This document shows, piece after piece, positions 1 to 7,483 of a stretch of 7,880 nt of DNA. The notes beneath the pieces are model-generated. The model made no database searches. It was not told where the DNA came from and saw only the letters and a program-made list of their open reading frames with translations. Numbering within the stretch: the stretch's first letter is position 1; each line of letters opens with the position of its first letter. This DNA is from JBEKSX01 sp049516635 (GTDB lineage Bacteria; Bacteroidota; Ignavibacteria; Tepidaquicellales; OLB5). The translations under genes and the position numbers were made by a program. Where the stretch lies: assembly GCA_049516635.1 (NCBI GenBank), contig JBEKSX010000110.1, forward strand, positions 1 to 7,880, in the 5' to 3' direction.

Positions 1-8
1 TTTTCCAT

Positions 9-64
9 AACCCCCCTTAATCCCCCCTTTAATTAAAGGGGGGACACCCGCAGGGTAGGGGGTT
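9..64. repeat. Cloverleaf-like palindromic intergenic element (REP/MITE-like)
   Basis: Three nested pairings are visible. An outer stem pairs AACCCCC (9-15) with GGGGGTT (58-64). A perfect 24-base palindrome (21-44) has six C's, a TTTAATTAAA core and six G's. A small hairpin pairs ACCC (46-49) with GGGT (53-56) around GCA. Together they would fold into a two-armed cloverleaf. From memory, C/G-tract elements of this general style are dispersed between genes in several Bacteroidota, Chlorobiota and cyanobacterial genomes, but only one copy is visible here, so calling it a repeat family is inference. It has no coding capacity. It lies beyond the terminator of the neighbouring lipoprotein gene and could also act as a back-up transcription stop. 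Confidence 0.55.
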
Positions 65-115
65 TTAAAACTGTATCAAGCAGCAGAGCTTAACACTGAT
101 GAATTAACTCCCATT

Positions 116-146
116 AAAACCCCCTTCCCGAATTAACGGGAAGGGG
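116..146 (-). terminator. Rho-independent terminator of the lipoprotein gene
   Basis: CCCCTTCCCG (121-130) pairs perfectly with CGGGAAGGGG (137-146) around a six-base AATTAA loop. Read on the minus strand, the ten-base-pair GC-rich stem is followed by one G and TTTT (from the A run at 116-119). It sits about 35 bases past the stop codon of the minus-strand lipoprotein gene. There is no T run on the plus-strand side, so it is directional. Confidence 0.75.
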
Positions 147-178
147 TATTACACGTAAGATGATTAAGCAGTATTACT

Positions 179-862
179 CTATACTGTTCTCTTCCTGCCT
201 CTCTGGATCGAATAGGCGAATCCCACCACACCAACCGTAAGGAATATTCCGAACAATCCGCATAATTTTCCTTTTGCCTTCTTTGCAACAGCGGTCAGCT
301 CAATGTCTTTGCCGAGATCCGATACCTTGTATTCCCACGTTAGAATCTTACCATCTTTTTTGGTGGCATTGGTTGAAATGATCTCGTCAGGCATCTCGAA
401 CGTATATGTTACCTTGTAATCGCTTGCACCCATATTGCTTGCGGCTGATGTATCCTTAAGCAATAAATATTTCAGTTCCATTCCATCCTTGCCCTCTTTC
501 CACGAAGGTTTTACTTCGACAAATCCTTTGGCATCGGGGAGCTTGTTGATATCTTTGAACGTAAGCTCCACATTCACGTGCTTCGTGCTGTCATCCAGCT
601 TATCTTCCATTTTAACGCTTTTTACTTCGGTGTTTGCGCTGGTGTAGTTTTCTTTTGCTTTAGCTTCGTCAAAATCGAACTTGCCCAGGGTAGTACCCAT
701 GGAGAAATTGCTCATTTTTGACCAGTAGTGTATCTTCATAGTACCTGAACCGTCAGCTTTTAATACCGTATTCTGTTCATAATTCACACATCCGGATATC
801 AAAAGTGCCGAGAAGATCAATATACTAAAGAGAACAGAAAATAATTTGTAATTAATTTTCAT
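179..862 (-). CDS. LppM-like lipoprotein with C-terminal membrane anchor
   Basis: This is a 227-residue exported protein. The N-terminus is a lipoprotein signal peptide: a basic start (MKINYK), a hydrophobic stretch to about residue 20, and a lipobox LISGC with lipidation expected at Cys25. The mature part begins VNYEQNTVLKADGSG, recalling the 'DGSG' opening of LppM/DUF3153-type lipoproteins, and is mostly predicted beta-strand with charged loops. Residues about 200-217 form a hydrophobic helix followed by RGRKR, a positive tail expected on the cytoplasmic side. The protein is therefore probably held in the inner membrane at both ends, with its body in the periplasm. The start is supported by AAAGGA (871-876) eight bases upstream. 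It has its own promoter (908-939) and terminator (116-146). The LppM likeness is from architecture and a short motif only; the role is unknown. Confidence 0.85.
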   Translation of the reverse strand: MKINYKLFSVLFSILIFSALLISGCVNYEQNTVLKADGSGTMKIHYWSKMSNFSMGTTLGKFDFDEAKAKENYTSANTEVKSVKMEDKLDDSTKHVNVELTFKDINKLPDAKGFVEVKPSWKEGKDGMELKYLLLKDTSAASNMGASDYKVTYTFEMPDEIISTNATKKDGKILTWEYKVSDLGKDIELTAVAKKAKGKLCGLFGIFLTVGVVGFAYSIQRGRKRTV

Positions 863-907
863 TTAATTATTCCTTTCGTATAGATTTTTAAATTGGGTAG
901 ATTAATA

Positions 908-939
908 CAAATATAAATTAAAAAGATTGATAAAACAAA
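908..939 (-). promoter_or_regulatory. Bacteroidota-type promoter for the lipoprotein gene
   Basis: Read on the minus strand there is TTTG (936-939), then 20 bases, then TATATTTG (908-915). This matches the Bacteroidota primary sigma factor consensus of TTTG at -33 and TAnnTTTG at -7 with no mismatch at conserved positions. Transcription would start roughly 40 bases before the ATG at 862, leaving room for the AAAGGA ribosome site. It lies between the hydrolase stop and the lipoprotein start. Confidence 0.6.
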
Positions 940-979
940 TTGTTATGGTGAAAAGGGAGGGGCTTATTCCTAATCAAGC

Positions 980-2761
980 TCATTTAATAATACCCATCCC
1001 GAATCTATAATCGCTGTTTATGCTCACCGGAAGCTTCCCTTTGAAATGGATCTCACCGGAGATAGCTTTTATCACAGCTTTTATGGATACATCCGCATCA
1101 CCGTATGCAGCGATGTAGCAGGGGACGGCGGGGAATTCTCTTAATAAATAAGGATTTCCGAAGGATGTAACAATGATCTTATTCGTTTTTGCATTAAGTG
1201 CCTTAATAAATGCGGTTTGCGAGGGGAGTATCGAAATTTTCCCTGTTCCGTATTTCACTTTAGCATAAAGATTAATTATAACTATATCATTCGATCCGGT
1301 GCTATCTTTGTAAGCATTAATAACTGAATCTGCAAGGTCTGAATTTATATCAATTATTGTGACTTCCGGAAATTTCTTCCCAATCCTGTCATTAAAGTAT
1401 GATGAATTAATATTGTCACTGCCGTCACTGAGATTAAAAACCTTAATTTTATCTTTCTTTAGTTTGAGAGGAATAGTATTGCTATCATCTTTCACTAAGG
1501 TAACAGATTCATCGGCTATCTGCTGTGCAAGATACTGAGCCTCCTGCGTATTCACCCTCAGATAAACGGAATCCTCATTCACGAACCTGTTATCGAACAA
1601 TCCAAGCTGCTGTTTGGCCTTCAATATTTTTTCTGCGGAACGGTTTATACGTTCTTCGGTGATAGCCCCTTCGTTTACGGCTTTTTCGATGGCATCGATC
1701 GAGGCTTCTTCATCTGCCGGCATAAGTATGAGATCGATCCCTGCGTTTACGCACATTACGGCAACCTGCTCAGTCGAGAAATATTTTGTTATTCCTTTCA
1801 TATTGAGAGCATCGGTAACAATCAGCCCGCCGAACCCAAGCTGTTCGATAAGAAGATCACTCACTATCTTTTGGGATAGAGAAGCCGGAACATTCGGGCG
1901 GGATTCAAGCTCGGGAAAAGAGAGATGGGCTATCATCACAGAGCCAACATTATTTTTTATGGCATTCTTGAACGGAACAAGTTCTATGCTGTTGAGACGG
2001 TCCATTGAGAATTTCAGGACAGGCAGGTCGTTATGGGAATCAATCTCCGTATCACCGTGACCTGGAAAATGTTTTGCAGTTGCAATAACTTTACCTTCCT
2101 GCAATCCCTTTATTACAGCTTCGGACATTTTGGAAACGAGGGCAGGGTCCTCGCCGAAAGAGCGTACATTAATAATGGGATTATCCGGGTTGTTATTTAC
2201 ATCACACACAGGAGCATAAACCTGCTGAACTCCGATAGCACGTGATTCTCTGGCTATTATCAATCCCATCTTATAAGCAAGTGCTGTGTTGCCGGTTGCT
2301 CCAAGTGCCATATTATTGGGAAATAATGAGCCGTCCGTTACACGCATTCCCGTCCCTCGTTCGAAATCGGAGGAGATAAGCAGTGGAGTATCCGAAAGCT
2401 TCTGCAGCTTATTAGATAAAGTTGCATAACCCATAGCAGTCCCTTTGAAAAATATGAATCCGCCTATCTTAGAAACGGTGCAAAGTTTTTTTAATCTAAG
2501 AAATTCCGATGAATTCTCGTCATAATTTTCGCCAAACGAACTTGATACTATCATCTGGGCTATTTTTTCTCTAAGTGTCATAGCCGATAATTTTTGCTCG
2601 ATAAATATATTTTTCTGGCCAGTATTTTGGAACTTGAATTGTATTGAAGAAATACCATTGTCTGAATAATGTTTATTCTCATTCATTTGCAATAAAGAAA
2701 GAAATATCAGACCGATGAGAGGAATGAAGGTATTTGCCCCGTATGATATGTAATCACGCAT
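980..2761 (-). CDS. Glycoside hydrolase family 3, NagZ-type beta-N-acetylhexosaminidase, two-domain
   Basis: This 593-residue enzyme is predicted to release terminal beta-linked N-acetylglucosamine from cell-wall fragments or related glycans. The family 3 barrel covers about residues 55-390. It carries RSFGEDP (200-206), the NagZ signature KHFPGHGDT (230-238) with the DSH acid/base dyad Asp241/His243, and the nucleophile Asp317 in VTDALNMKG. A second alpha/beta domain follows (about 410-593), starting at LAQQIADESVTLVKD and ending GKLPVSI. Gram-negative cytosolic NagZ is usually a single barrel of about 340 residues, so this resembles the longer exported form known from Bacillus. Residues 11-25 are hydrophobic and not followed by a lipobox, suggesting a periplasmic protein with a signal peptide or membrane anchor. 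The start follows a weak AAAGA and a possible promoter (2779-2809). Exact substrate is inferred from the family; other beta-glycosides are possible. Confidence 0.92.
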   Translation of the reverse strand: MRDYISYGANTFIPLIGLIFLSLLQMNENKHYSDNGISSIQFKFQNTGQKNIFIEQKLSAMTLREKIAQMIVSSSFGENYDENSSEFLRLKKLCTVSKIGGFIFFKGTAMGYATLSNKLQKLSDTPLLISSDFERGTGMRVTDGSLFPNNMALGATGNTALAYKMGLIIARESRAIGVQQVYAPVCDVNNNPDNPIINVRSFGEDPALVSKMSEAVIKGLQEGKVIATAKHFPGHGDTEIDSHNDLPVLKFSMDRLNSIELVPFKNAIKNNVGSVMIAHLSFPELESRPNVPASLSQKIVSDLLIEQLGFGGLIVTDALNMKGITKYFSTEQVAVMCVNAGIDLILMPADEEASIDAIEKAVNEGAITEERINRSAEKILKAKQQLGLFDNRFVNEDSVYLRVNTQEAQYLAQQIADESVTLVKDDSNTIPLKLKKDKIKVFNLSDGSDNINSSYFNDRIGKKFPEVTIIDINSDLADSVINAYKDSTGSNDIVIINLYAKVKYGTGKISILPSQTAFIKALNAKTNKIIVTSFGNPYLLREFPAVPCYIAAYGDADVSIKAVIKAISGEIHFKGKLPVSINSDYRFGMGIIK

Positions 2762-2778
2762 TTATTATAATCTTTTTA

Positions 2779-2809
2779 CAAATTAAATCCTTAATTTCAG
2801 AAATACAAA
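2779..2809 (-). promoter_or_regulatory. Possible promoter of the GH3 gene
   Basis: On the minus strand TTTG (2806-2809) is followed by 19 bases and TTAATTTG (2779-2786), one mismatch from the TAnnTTTG -7 element. It has the same layout as the better match in front of the lipoprotein gene. The implied leader would be short, under 20 bases before the ATG at 2761. The local AT-richness makes chance matches likely. Confidence 0.3.
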
Positions 2810-3410
2810 TGAAAATTGAAAGTGGTAAATGGAAACATTTTGGGAGTTGAGGTATGATGTAAGTGAAGTGTTCGAAATTTCCTTTGAGTAGAGATAATAT
2901 GCTTTTATCAATATATAATGAGATGAAAAGCAATAATTCAGTTTCTAATTTTATATAACGATTGTATTAATATATTCAGAAAATCTTGACAATCCATTCA
3001 GTCATATTGATCTCTTATCAGAAATAAAATATGATGATATATCTATTTGCGGAATCCTTAAGCAGTGATTTACCAGTAAAGCGTTGTTAACAAAATTTAC
3101 TCAATGTTAGTGTTCAAATTAATATGAGTTTTTTAATCTAATTCATCTGAGTTAATTCATGTTTCTTCGATAATTAATGTTGCTATTGTTATATTAATTA
3201 TTTATATTATTTGAAGTCATTCATTTGGAGGTATTTGAATGATTTTTTTTCACTGAATAAATTATTGATTATAAAGAAATTACGAGAATAGAGTATTCTT
3301 AGTATACTGTATTTACGGTATTGAGTTTATACCCATGATACGTTAACTTATTAGTAGTTCTTTAATAAATAAAACACAATAACCCCTTTATAAAATTAAT
3401 TTTTACAGCC
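2810..3410. other. Long AT-rich divergent intergenic region, no gene found
   Basis: About 600 bases lie between the divergent GH3 and beta-propeller genes. All frames are broken by frequent stops. The longest open stretch noticed is roughly 38 codons, from about 2953 and ending at the TGA near 3068, with no good start, which is not unusual in DNA this AT-rich. A good ribosome site GGAGG (3227-3231) stands seven bases before ATG (3239), but that frame stops after five codons, just past a run of eight T's. No stable GC-rich hairpin, tRNA or recognised riboswitch is evident. The promoter and leader of the gene at 3411 must lie in its right part, but no TAnnTTTG match is convincing there. Confidence 0.6.
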
Positions 3411-5060
3411 ATGAAAAAGCAAAAATATTTACTCGGAATTTTCTTATTATTGCTTGAATTATGCATGATCTCAGCTTCATTTTCACAAGTTCCGCCTTAC
3501 ACGATTTGGAATAAACGATATAATAGCCCTTCAAATTTATCAGATTCAGCTGTTGGTGTTGCAGTTGATGGAAACGGTAACGTGTTTGTTACCGGATGGA
3601 GCTCATCAAATTCAACTGGAAGAGATATAGTTACAATGAGGTATAACCCGGTTGCAGGAGATAGTATTTGGGTCAAAAGATTTGTTGGTCCGCAAGATGA
3701 AATTCCGTCTGTTATTACAGTTGATAATAATTTTGTATATATAACTGGATGGACTTTCGAACCATCCCGCGATATACTAACGATTAAGTATAATTCTACA
3801 ACAGGTGATACCGTATGGGTTGGCAGATATAACGGTACGGGTAATGGAGGCGATTACGGATTAGCTATATGTCTCGATGCATCGAGTAATGTTTATGTAA
3901 CTGGCAGGAGCGATATTGGAGGCAGTCAAAAGTTTACAACACTCAAGTATAATGCAGCAGGTGCCCAGCAGTGGGCTTGTGTTTATTCATGGGGACTATC
4001 CAGCACTTTCGATGAAGCTCACGGAATAACAGTGGATCAAACAGGGAATGTTTATGTTACCGGATATACAAGAACTAATAATATTGGGGATTATCTTACA
4101 CTCAAAATAAACAGCAACGGAGATGTACTATGGGCAAAGAAATATAATGGACCTTCAAATGGTGATGATGGTGCTGTAGGTTTAGTTCTTGATGCTGCAG
4201 GAGCTAATGTATACATTACAGGTTACAGTCAGGGAACTTCGAGCGGGTATGATTTTTTTACAATAAAATATAATGCATCGACGGGAGATAGTTTGGCTTC
4301 AGCAAGATACAATGGTACGGGTAATGCAATAGATTACCCAGTAGGAATAGCTAAAGATGAAAGTGATAACATCTATGTTTGTGGGCTTAGTTATGGGGCA
4401 AATGCTCATGTAAACTATGCTACCGTCAAATACAACTCTAGCCTGGTCCAGCAGTGGGTTTCAAGATATGTAGGTAATAGCGGGGATGATTATCCAAGCG
4501 CTCTTGCGTATAAATCGGGTTATGTATATGTGACCGGTGCAAGTCTAGGTGCGGGACAGGGATACGACTTCCTTACGGTAAGATATAATGCTGTCACAGG
4601 TGCTGAGATTTGGAATAAAAGGGATAACGGAGAGGCAGGCGGAAATGATTATGCTTCCGGTATTGCTGTGTTTGATTCTACCTCAGTTTATGTAACCGGC
4701 TCCTCAGCATGGGGCTCACCGACAGGAACCGATTATCTTACGTTCAGGTATTCCCAAAACCCCGTAGGAATTAAGCGTATCTCGGAAAATGTACCTGCTG
4801 GATTCAAGCTTATGCAGAATTATCCTAATCCTTTCAATCCGGAAACCTATATTAAATTTGAAGTTCCGAAGGCATCGTTTATAAAGGTTTTTGTATACGA
4901 TATACTTGGCAGGGAGATAGCTACTCTCGTAAACCAGAAGCTCGAACCCGGCAGCTACCAGGTAAACTGGAATGCCGCTGACCAAACAAGCGGAATATAT
5001 TTCTATAGACTTGTTTCTGAGACGTACAGTGATACAAAGAAGATGATATTAGTGAAATGA
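3411..5060 (+). CDS. Secreted eight-repeat beta-propeller protein with T9SS sorting domain
   Basis: This is a 549-residue exported protein. A signal peptide (1-25, MKKQKYLLGIFLLLL...) is probably cut before Gln26. Residues about 31-448 hold eight repeats of 51-54 residues of the SBBP/delta-60 style. Each has a VYVTG-like strand (glycines at 62, 113, 165, 218, 271, 325, 376 and 430), then a LTxKYN strand, and usually a W-containing strand. The eighth repeat lacks the W strand, but the N-terminus supplies one: IWNKR at 32-36 matches IWNKR at 400-404, as expected if the ring is closed by the N-terminal strand. Residues about 465-549 are a type A T9SS C-terminal sorting domain (QNYPNPFNP, YDILGRE, SGIYFYR, TKKMILVK). 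It should be exported through T9SS and anchored on or released from the cell surface. No catalytic residues are recognised. There is no clear Shine-Dalgarno site before the ATG; a strong terminator follows. Confidence 0.92.
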   Translation: MKKQKYLLGIFLLLLELCMISASFSQVPPYTIWNKRYNSPSNLSDSAVGVAVDGNGNVFVTGWSSSNSTGRDIVTMRYNPVAGDSIWVKRFVGPQDEIPSVITVDNNFVYITGWTFEPSRDILTIKYNSTTGDTVWVGRYNGTGNGGDYGLAICLDASSNVYVTGRSDIGGSQKFTTLKYNAAGAQQWACVYSWGLSSTFDEAHGITVDQTGNVYVTGYTRTNNIGDYLTLKINSNGDVLWAKKYNGPSNGDDGAVGLVLDAAGANVYITGYSQGTSSGYDFFTIKYNASTGDSLASARYNGTGNAIDYPVGIAKDESDNIYVCGLSYGANAHVNYATVKYNSSLVQQWVSRYVGNSGDDYPSALAYKSGYVYVTGASLGAGQGYDFLTVRYNAVTGAEIWNKRDNGEAGGNDYASGIAVFDSTSVYVTGSSAWGSPTGTDYLTFRYSQNPVGIKRISENVPAGFKLMQNYPNPFNPETYIKFEVPKASFIKVFVYDILGREIATLVNQKLEPGSYQVNWNAADQTSGIYFYRLVSETYSDTKKMILVK

Positions 5061-5075
5061 TCAAAGTATAATTAC

Positions 5076-5105
5076 AAAAACCCCGTCTACCAGACGGGGT
5101 TTTTT
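5076..5105 (+). terminator. Strong rho-independent terminator after the beta-propeller gene
   Basis: CCCCGTCT (5081-5088) pairs with AGACGGGG (5092-5099) around a three-base ACC loop, followed by six T's (5100-5105). The A run before the stem lengthens the pairing and would let the element work in the opposite direction too. It begins 16 bases after the stop codon at 5060. Confidence 0.92.
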
Positions 5106-5439
5106 ATTAGATAAATCTAAAAAAGGATTAATTATTTATCGAAAATAAGTAAGCCTTAAATTGTTCACTTTATAGAACATTGTTCAGATTAAAATTTGAT
5201 GATGTTATATTATTAATAATAGTAGTCCTTTGCTGTTCATTTCTTTTCACAAATTCCTTCAATAAAGGGAAATTATTCAAATTTCATCGATTTATTCAAT
5301 TTTTCAGATCTTTCTGTGAACATTATAGAAATAAAACTTGCTGTTTTTTAATAAATAATTTTTATATTTTATATAATAAGTGTAGGTAATTAAATTCTTA
5401 ATTCAATACAAGTATGAACTTGTATAATTATAACCACAC
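5106..5439. other. AT-rich intergenic region upstream of the second T9SS cargo gene
   Basis: This stretch holds no supported gene. A 69-codon frame (5180-5389) begins only with TTG, has no ribosome site, and encodes an AT-driven mix of Ile, Phe, Leu and Asn. The right end must hold the promoter of the gene at 5453. TTGCTG (5338-5343) followed after 19 bases by TATATT (5363-5368) is a weak candidate, and a TATAAT lies at 5372-5377. A short CAAGT/ACTTG inverted repeat spans 5409-5422. Confidence 0.5.
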
Positions 5440-5452
5440 GGGGGGGTGGAAA
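5440..5452 (+). promoter_or_regulatory. G-tract ribosome-binding region that fixes the start at 5453
   Basis: Seven consecutive G's (5440-5446) are followed by TGGAAA and then the ATG at 5453. The purine-rich tract at the right distance favours this ATG over the in-frame ATG at 5414, whose extra 13 residues (MNLYNYNHTGGWK) would spoil the signal peptide. A run of six G's also precedes the next gene (7734-7739). Homopolymeric G runs at this position can be length-variable, which would change spacing to the start codon. Confidence 0.6.
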
Positions 5453-7414
5453 ATGAAAACAAAACTTTCCTTACTTTTTCTCATTAGCTGTTTTATAACA
5501 GTAAATTTTTATTCACATTTGCAGGCTCAGGATGCACCGTTAGGACCGGCGCCGAAGATCCTCGAGCAATCGATAAATAAGGTTCCTTATAATCCTCTTA
5601 TTCTTCCTGATATACTCGCTTCTACAGCGTATGCCCAGGATGGCTCAACGAATGTGTTCGAAAGCGTACCAATACCGGCCGGTACACCATGGACAACCAT
5701 CGGTCCACTGGCAACATTGTCATACGGAGGTGTTTTTGCAAACGGAAATTACTACATTACAACGGGCTCGACCAATCAGCTGGGCACCGTAAATATTACT
5801 ACCGGTGTCGAGACGATCATTGGAGCAATTAGCGGTGTAGCAAGCGGTTATACAAGCACTTCTCTAGCTTGGAAACAGCCATCGGGTCCTATGTACCTTG
5901 GCGCAACCAACATAACAACATCAAACCTGTATACGGTTACCCTCACATCACCGGTCACCGCTACATTGGTTGGTACCATAACAAACTGCCCCGGTTTGAT
6001 CGATTTCTCGATTAACTGTTTGAATAATCTTTATGGTGTCGATATCGTAAATGATAATTTGGTTTCGATAAATACAACCACAGGTGCAGGAACGATAGTG
6101 GGACCGCTCGGGTTTAATGCAAGCTATGCACAGGGTGGTGCTTTTGAGCTGTCAACAGGTAATTTGTACCTTGCAGCATACAATCAAACCTCAGGTTCAG
6201 CCGAGCTTCGTCTCGCTAACCTGACAACTGGTGGAACAACATTGTTAATAAGCTGGTCAGGACATGAGCCTGTTGCTTTCGGGATTCCGGGAACATGCGG
6301 TACAACAGTTCCGGCATGCGATATGCAGGCAGGGCCGTTCCTCAGCTTACCCGGTCTGATACTTCCGCAGAATTTTTATCCTATAAAAGCTAGAGTTACA
6401 AATGTGGGCTCAGCAACACAGACGAATATTCCCGTAAAATTCTTTGTTAACGGTGCCCAGTACGGGTCAACCTTATATATTCCAACGCTTGCACCGGGGA
6501 TGTCGGATACTACTGCTGTATTTGCATGGTCACCCTCTGCTTCCGGTCTGACACCTATTGCAATAGCAACAGCTCTTGCTTGCGATTCTATCAGAACGAA
6601 CGATACGGTTAAAACAACGGTGAACGTTGGATGCGCAAGTCTTTTCACCGATGATTTTACCGGCGGCGACGGCAACTGGAACATCGTCAATAACGGGGGC
6701 ACGTGCATATGGTCGGTGAAACCGCGTACTTCAAGACCGTATACAATGCCTCCTACCGCTGTAGGCAACGTATTCTCCGCTGATGTAGATCAGTGCGGAC
6801 CAAGTACAACCATTAATTCGACTGCAACCATGATCAACAGCATCAACTGTACGAATAAATATAACATCTACCTTGAATTTGACAGTGATTTCTACTTACT
6901 CAGTGCTGATATCTGCAAAGTGGATGCAAGTTATGACGGAGGGAGCACATGGTCGAATATCTTAAACTGGACAACCAACAGGAGAAATACTCATGAGATA
7001 GTATTAATGCCAGCCGCAACTAACCAGGCCGCAGTTAAGGTTCGTTTCACATCCATACAGCCCGCGTGGGATTGGTGGTGGGCGGTAGATAATATCACAA
7101 TACATGGATGCAGCCTTGTCGGTGTGCCGGGTAACCAGAGTAACATACCTGATAAATATGCTCTTTCGCAGAATTATCCTAACCCGTTCAATCCGGCGAC
7201 CATGATAACTTATGCTCTGCCGAAAGCCGGGAACGTGAAGCTGACCGTATACGATGTACTCGGACGCGAGGTAAAGACACTTGTGAACGAGTATAAGACC
7301 GCAGGTACGTATAATGTTACCTTCGACGGTTCTTCGCTCTCCAGCGGTCTGTATTTCTACAGGATAAATGCCGGAAGCTTTACGGATACCAAAAAAATGG
7401 TGCTTGTGAAGTAA
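5453..7414 (+). CDS. Multidomain secreted T9SS cargo: propeller-like, Ig-like, jelly-roll, sorting domain
   Basis: This is a 653-residue protein counted from ATG 5453. The signal peptide (1-25) is probably cut in LQA|QDAP before Gln26. A segment PKILEQSINKVPYN (34-47) recurs in the next gene. Residues about 78-280 repeat a pattern like LYxVxxTTGxxTxxG (near 110-124, 160-176, 203-219 and 251-266), suggesting a beta-propeller. Residues about 288-394 resemble a CARDB-like Ig domain (VTNVGS...VKFFVNG). Residues about 395-553 open FTDDFTGGDGNWN and end WWWAVDNITIHGC, resembling MAM/'choice-of-anchor' jelly-roll domains that often bind carbohydrate or protein. Residues 569-653 are a T9SS type A sorting domain. 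The mature part holds eleven cysteines against three in the neighbouring cargo, so disulfides are likely. No enzyme motif is seen; adhesion or surface binding is plausible but inferred. Confidence 0.9.
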   Translation: MKTKLSLLFLISCFITVNFYSHLQAQDAPLGPAPKILEQSINKVPYNPLILPDILASTAYAQDGSTNVFESVPIPAGTPWTTIGPLATLSYGGVFANGNYYITTGSTNQLGTVNITTGVETIIGAISGVASGYTSTSLAWKQPSGPMYLGATNITTSNLYTVTLTSPVTATLVGTITNCPGLIDFSINCLNNLYGVDIVNDNLVSINTTTGAGTIVGPLGFNASYAQGGAFELSTGNLYLAAYNQTSGSAELRLANLTTGGTTLLISWSGHEPVAFGIPGTCGTTVPACDMQAGPFLSLPGLILPQNFYPIKARVTNVGSATQTNIPVKFFVNGAQYGSTLYIPTLAPGMSDTTAVFAWSPSASGLTPIAIATALACDSIRTNDTVKTTVNVGCASLFTDDFTGGDGNWNIVNNGGTCIWSVKPRTSRPYTMPPTAVGNVFSADVDQCGPSTTINSTATMINSINCTNKYNIYLEFDSDFYLLSADICKVDASYDGGSTWSNILNWTTNRRNTHEIVLMPAATNQAAVKVRFTSIQPAWDWWWAVDNITIHGCSLVGVPGNQSNIPDKYALSQNYPNPFNPATMITYALPKAGNVKLTVYDVLGREVKTLVNEYKTAGTYNVTFDGSSLSSGLYFYRINAGSFTDTKKMVLVK

Positions 7415-7450
7415 GACATTGAGTGATTAGAATCGCGAAAAAATGTTGAC

Positions 7451-7475
7451 GATAAAGTAACCTTGTTACTTTATC
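7451..7475. repeat. Perfect inverted repeat, 10-bp stem
   Basis: GATAAAGTAA (7451-7460) and TTACTTTATC (7466-7475) are perfectly complementary around CCTTG. The stem is AT-rich and no T run follows it on either strand, so it is not an ordinary terminator. It could be an operator-like site, an RNA 3' hairpin or part of a small repeat. Confidence 0.6.
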
Positions 7476-7483
7476 GGAAATCC

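Noticed and set aside
435..647. Plus-strand open frame of 70 codons
   Set aside because: It is antisense within the lipoprotein gene; its Ser/Leu-rich product is typical of an antisense shadow.
1614..2245. Plus-strand open frames at 1614-2060 and 2033-2245
   Set aside because: They lie antisense inside the GH3 gene, whose catalytic motifs prove the minus-strand reading. They have no ribosome sites and no recognisable domains.
2986..3014. TTGACA at 2986-2991 as a -35 promoter element
   Set aside because: The position 17 bases downstream reads GATCTC, not a -10 element, and no gene follows nearby.
2953..3068. Open stretch of about 38 codons in the long intergenic region as a gene remnant
   Set aside because: It has no start codon with a ribosome site, its length is within chance for this AT content, and no family was recognised.
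3504..4757. DNA repeats in the propeller gene as a CRISPR or tandem DNA repeat
   Set aside because: The periodicity is at protein level with diverged codons, fitting propeller blades in an intact coding frame.
4716..4985. Minus-strand open frame of 89 codons
   Set aside because: It is antisense to the T9SS sorting domain of the beta-propeller protein, which is clearly the real gene.
5180..5389. Hydrophobic 69-codon plus-strand frame that could be a small membrane protein
   Set aside because: It starts only with TTG, has no ribosome site, and its composition follows the AT-rich DNA.
5414..5452. Earlier in-frame ATG for the second cargo gene
   Set aside because: It would add MNLYNYNHTGGWK in front of a typical signal peptide, and the G-tract ribosome region lies inside that extension.
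6376..6768. Minus-strand open frame of 130 codons
   Set aside because: It is antisense to the Ig-like and jelly-roll domains of the cargo at 5453; no signal or domain is seen in it.
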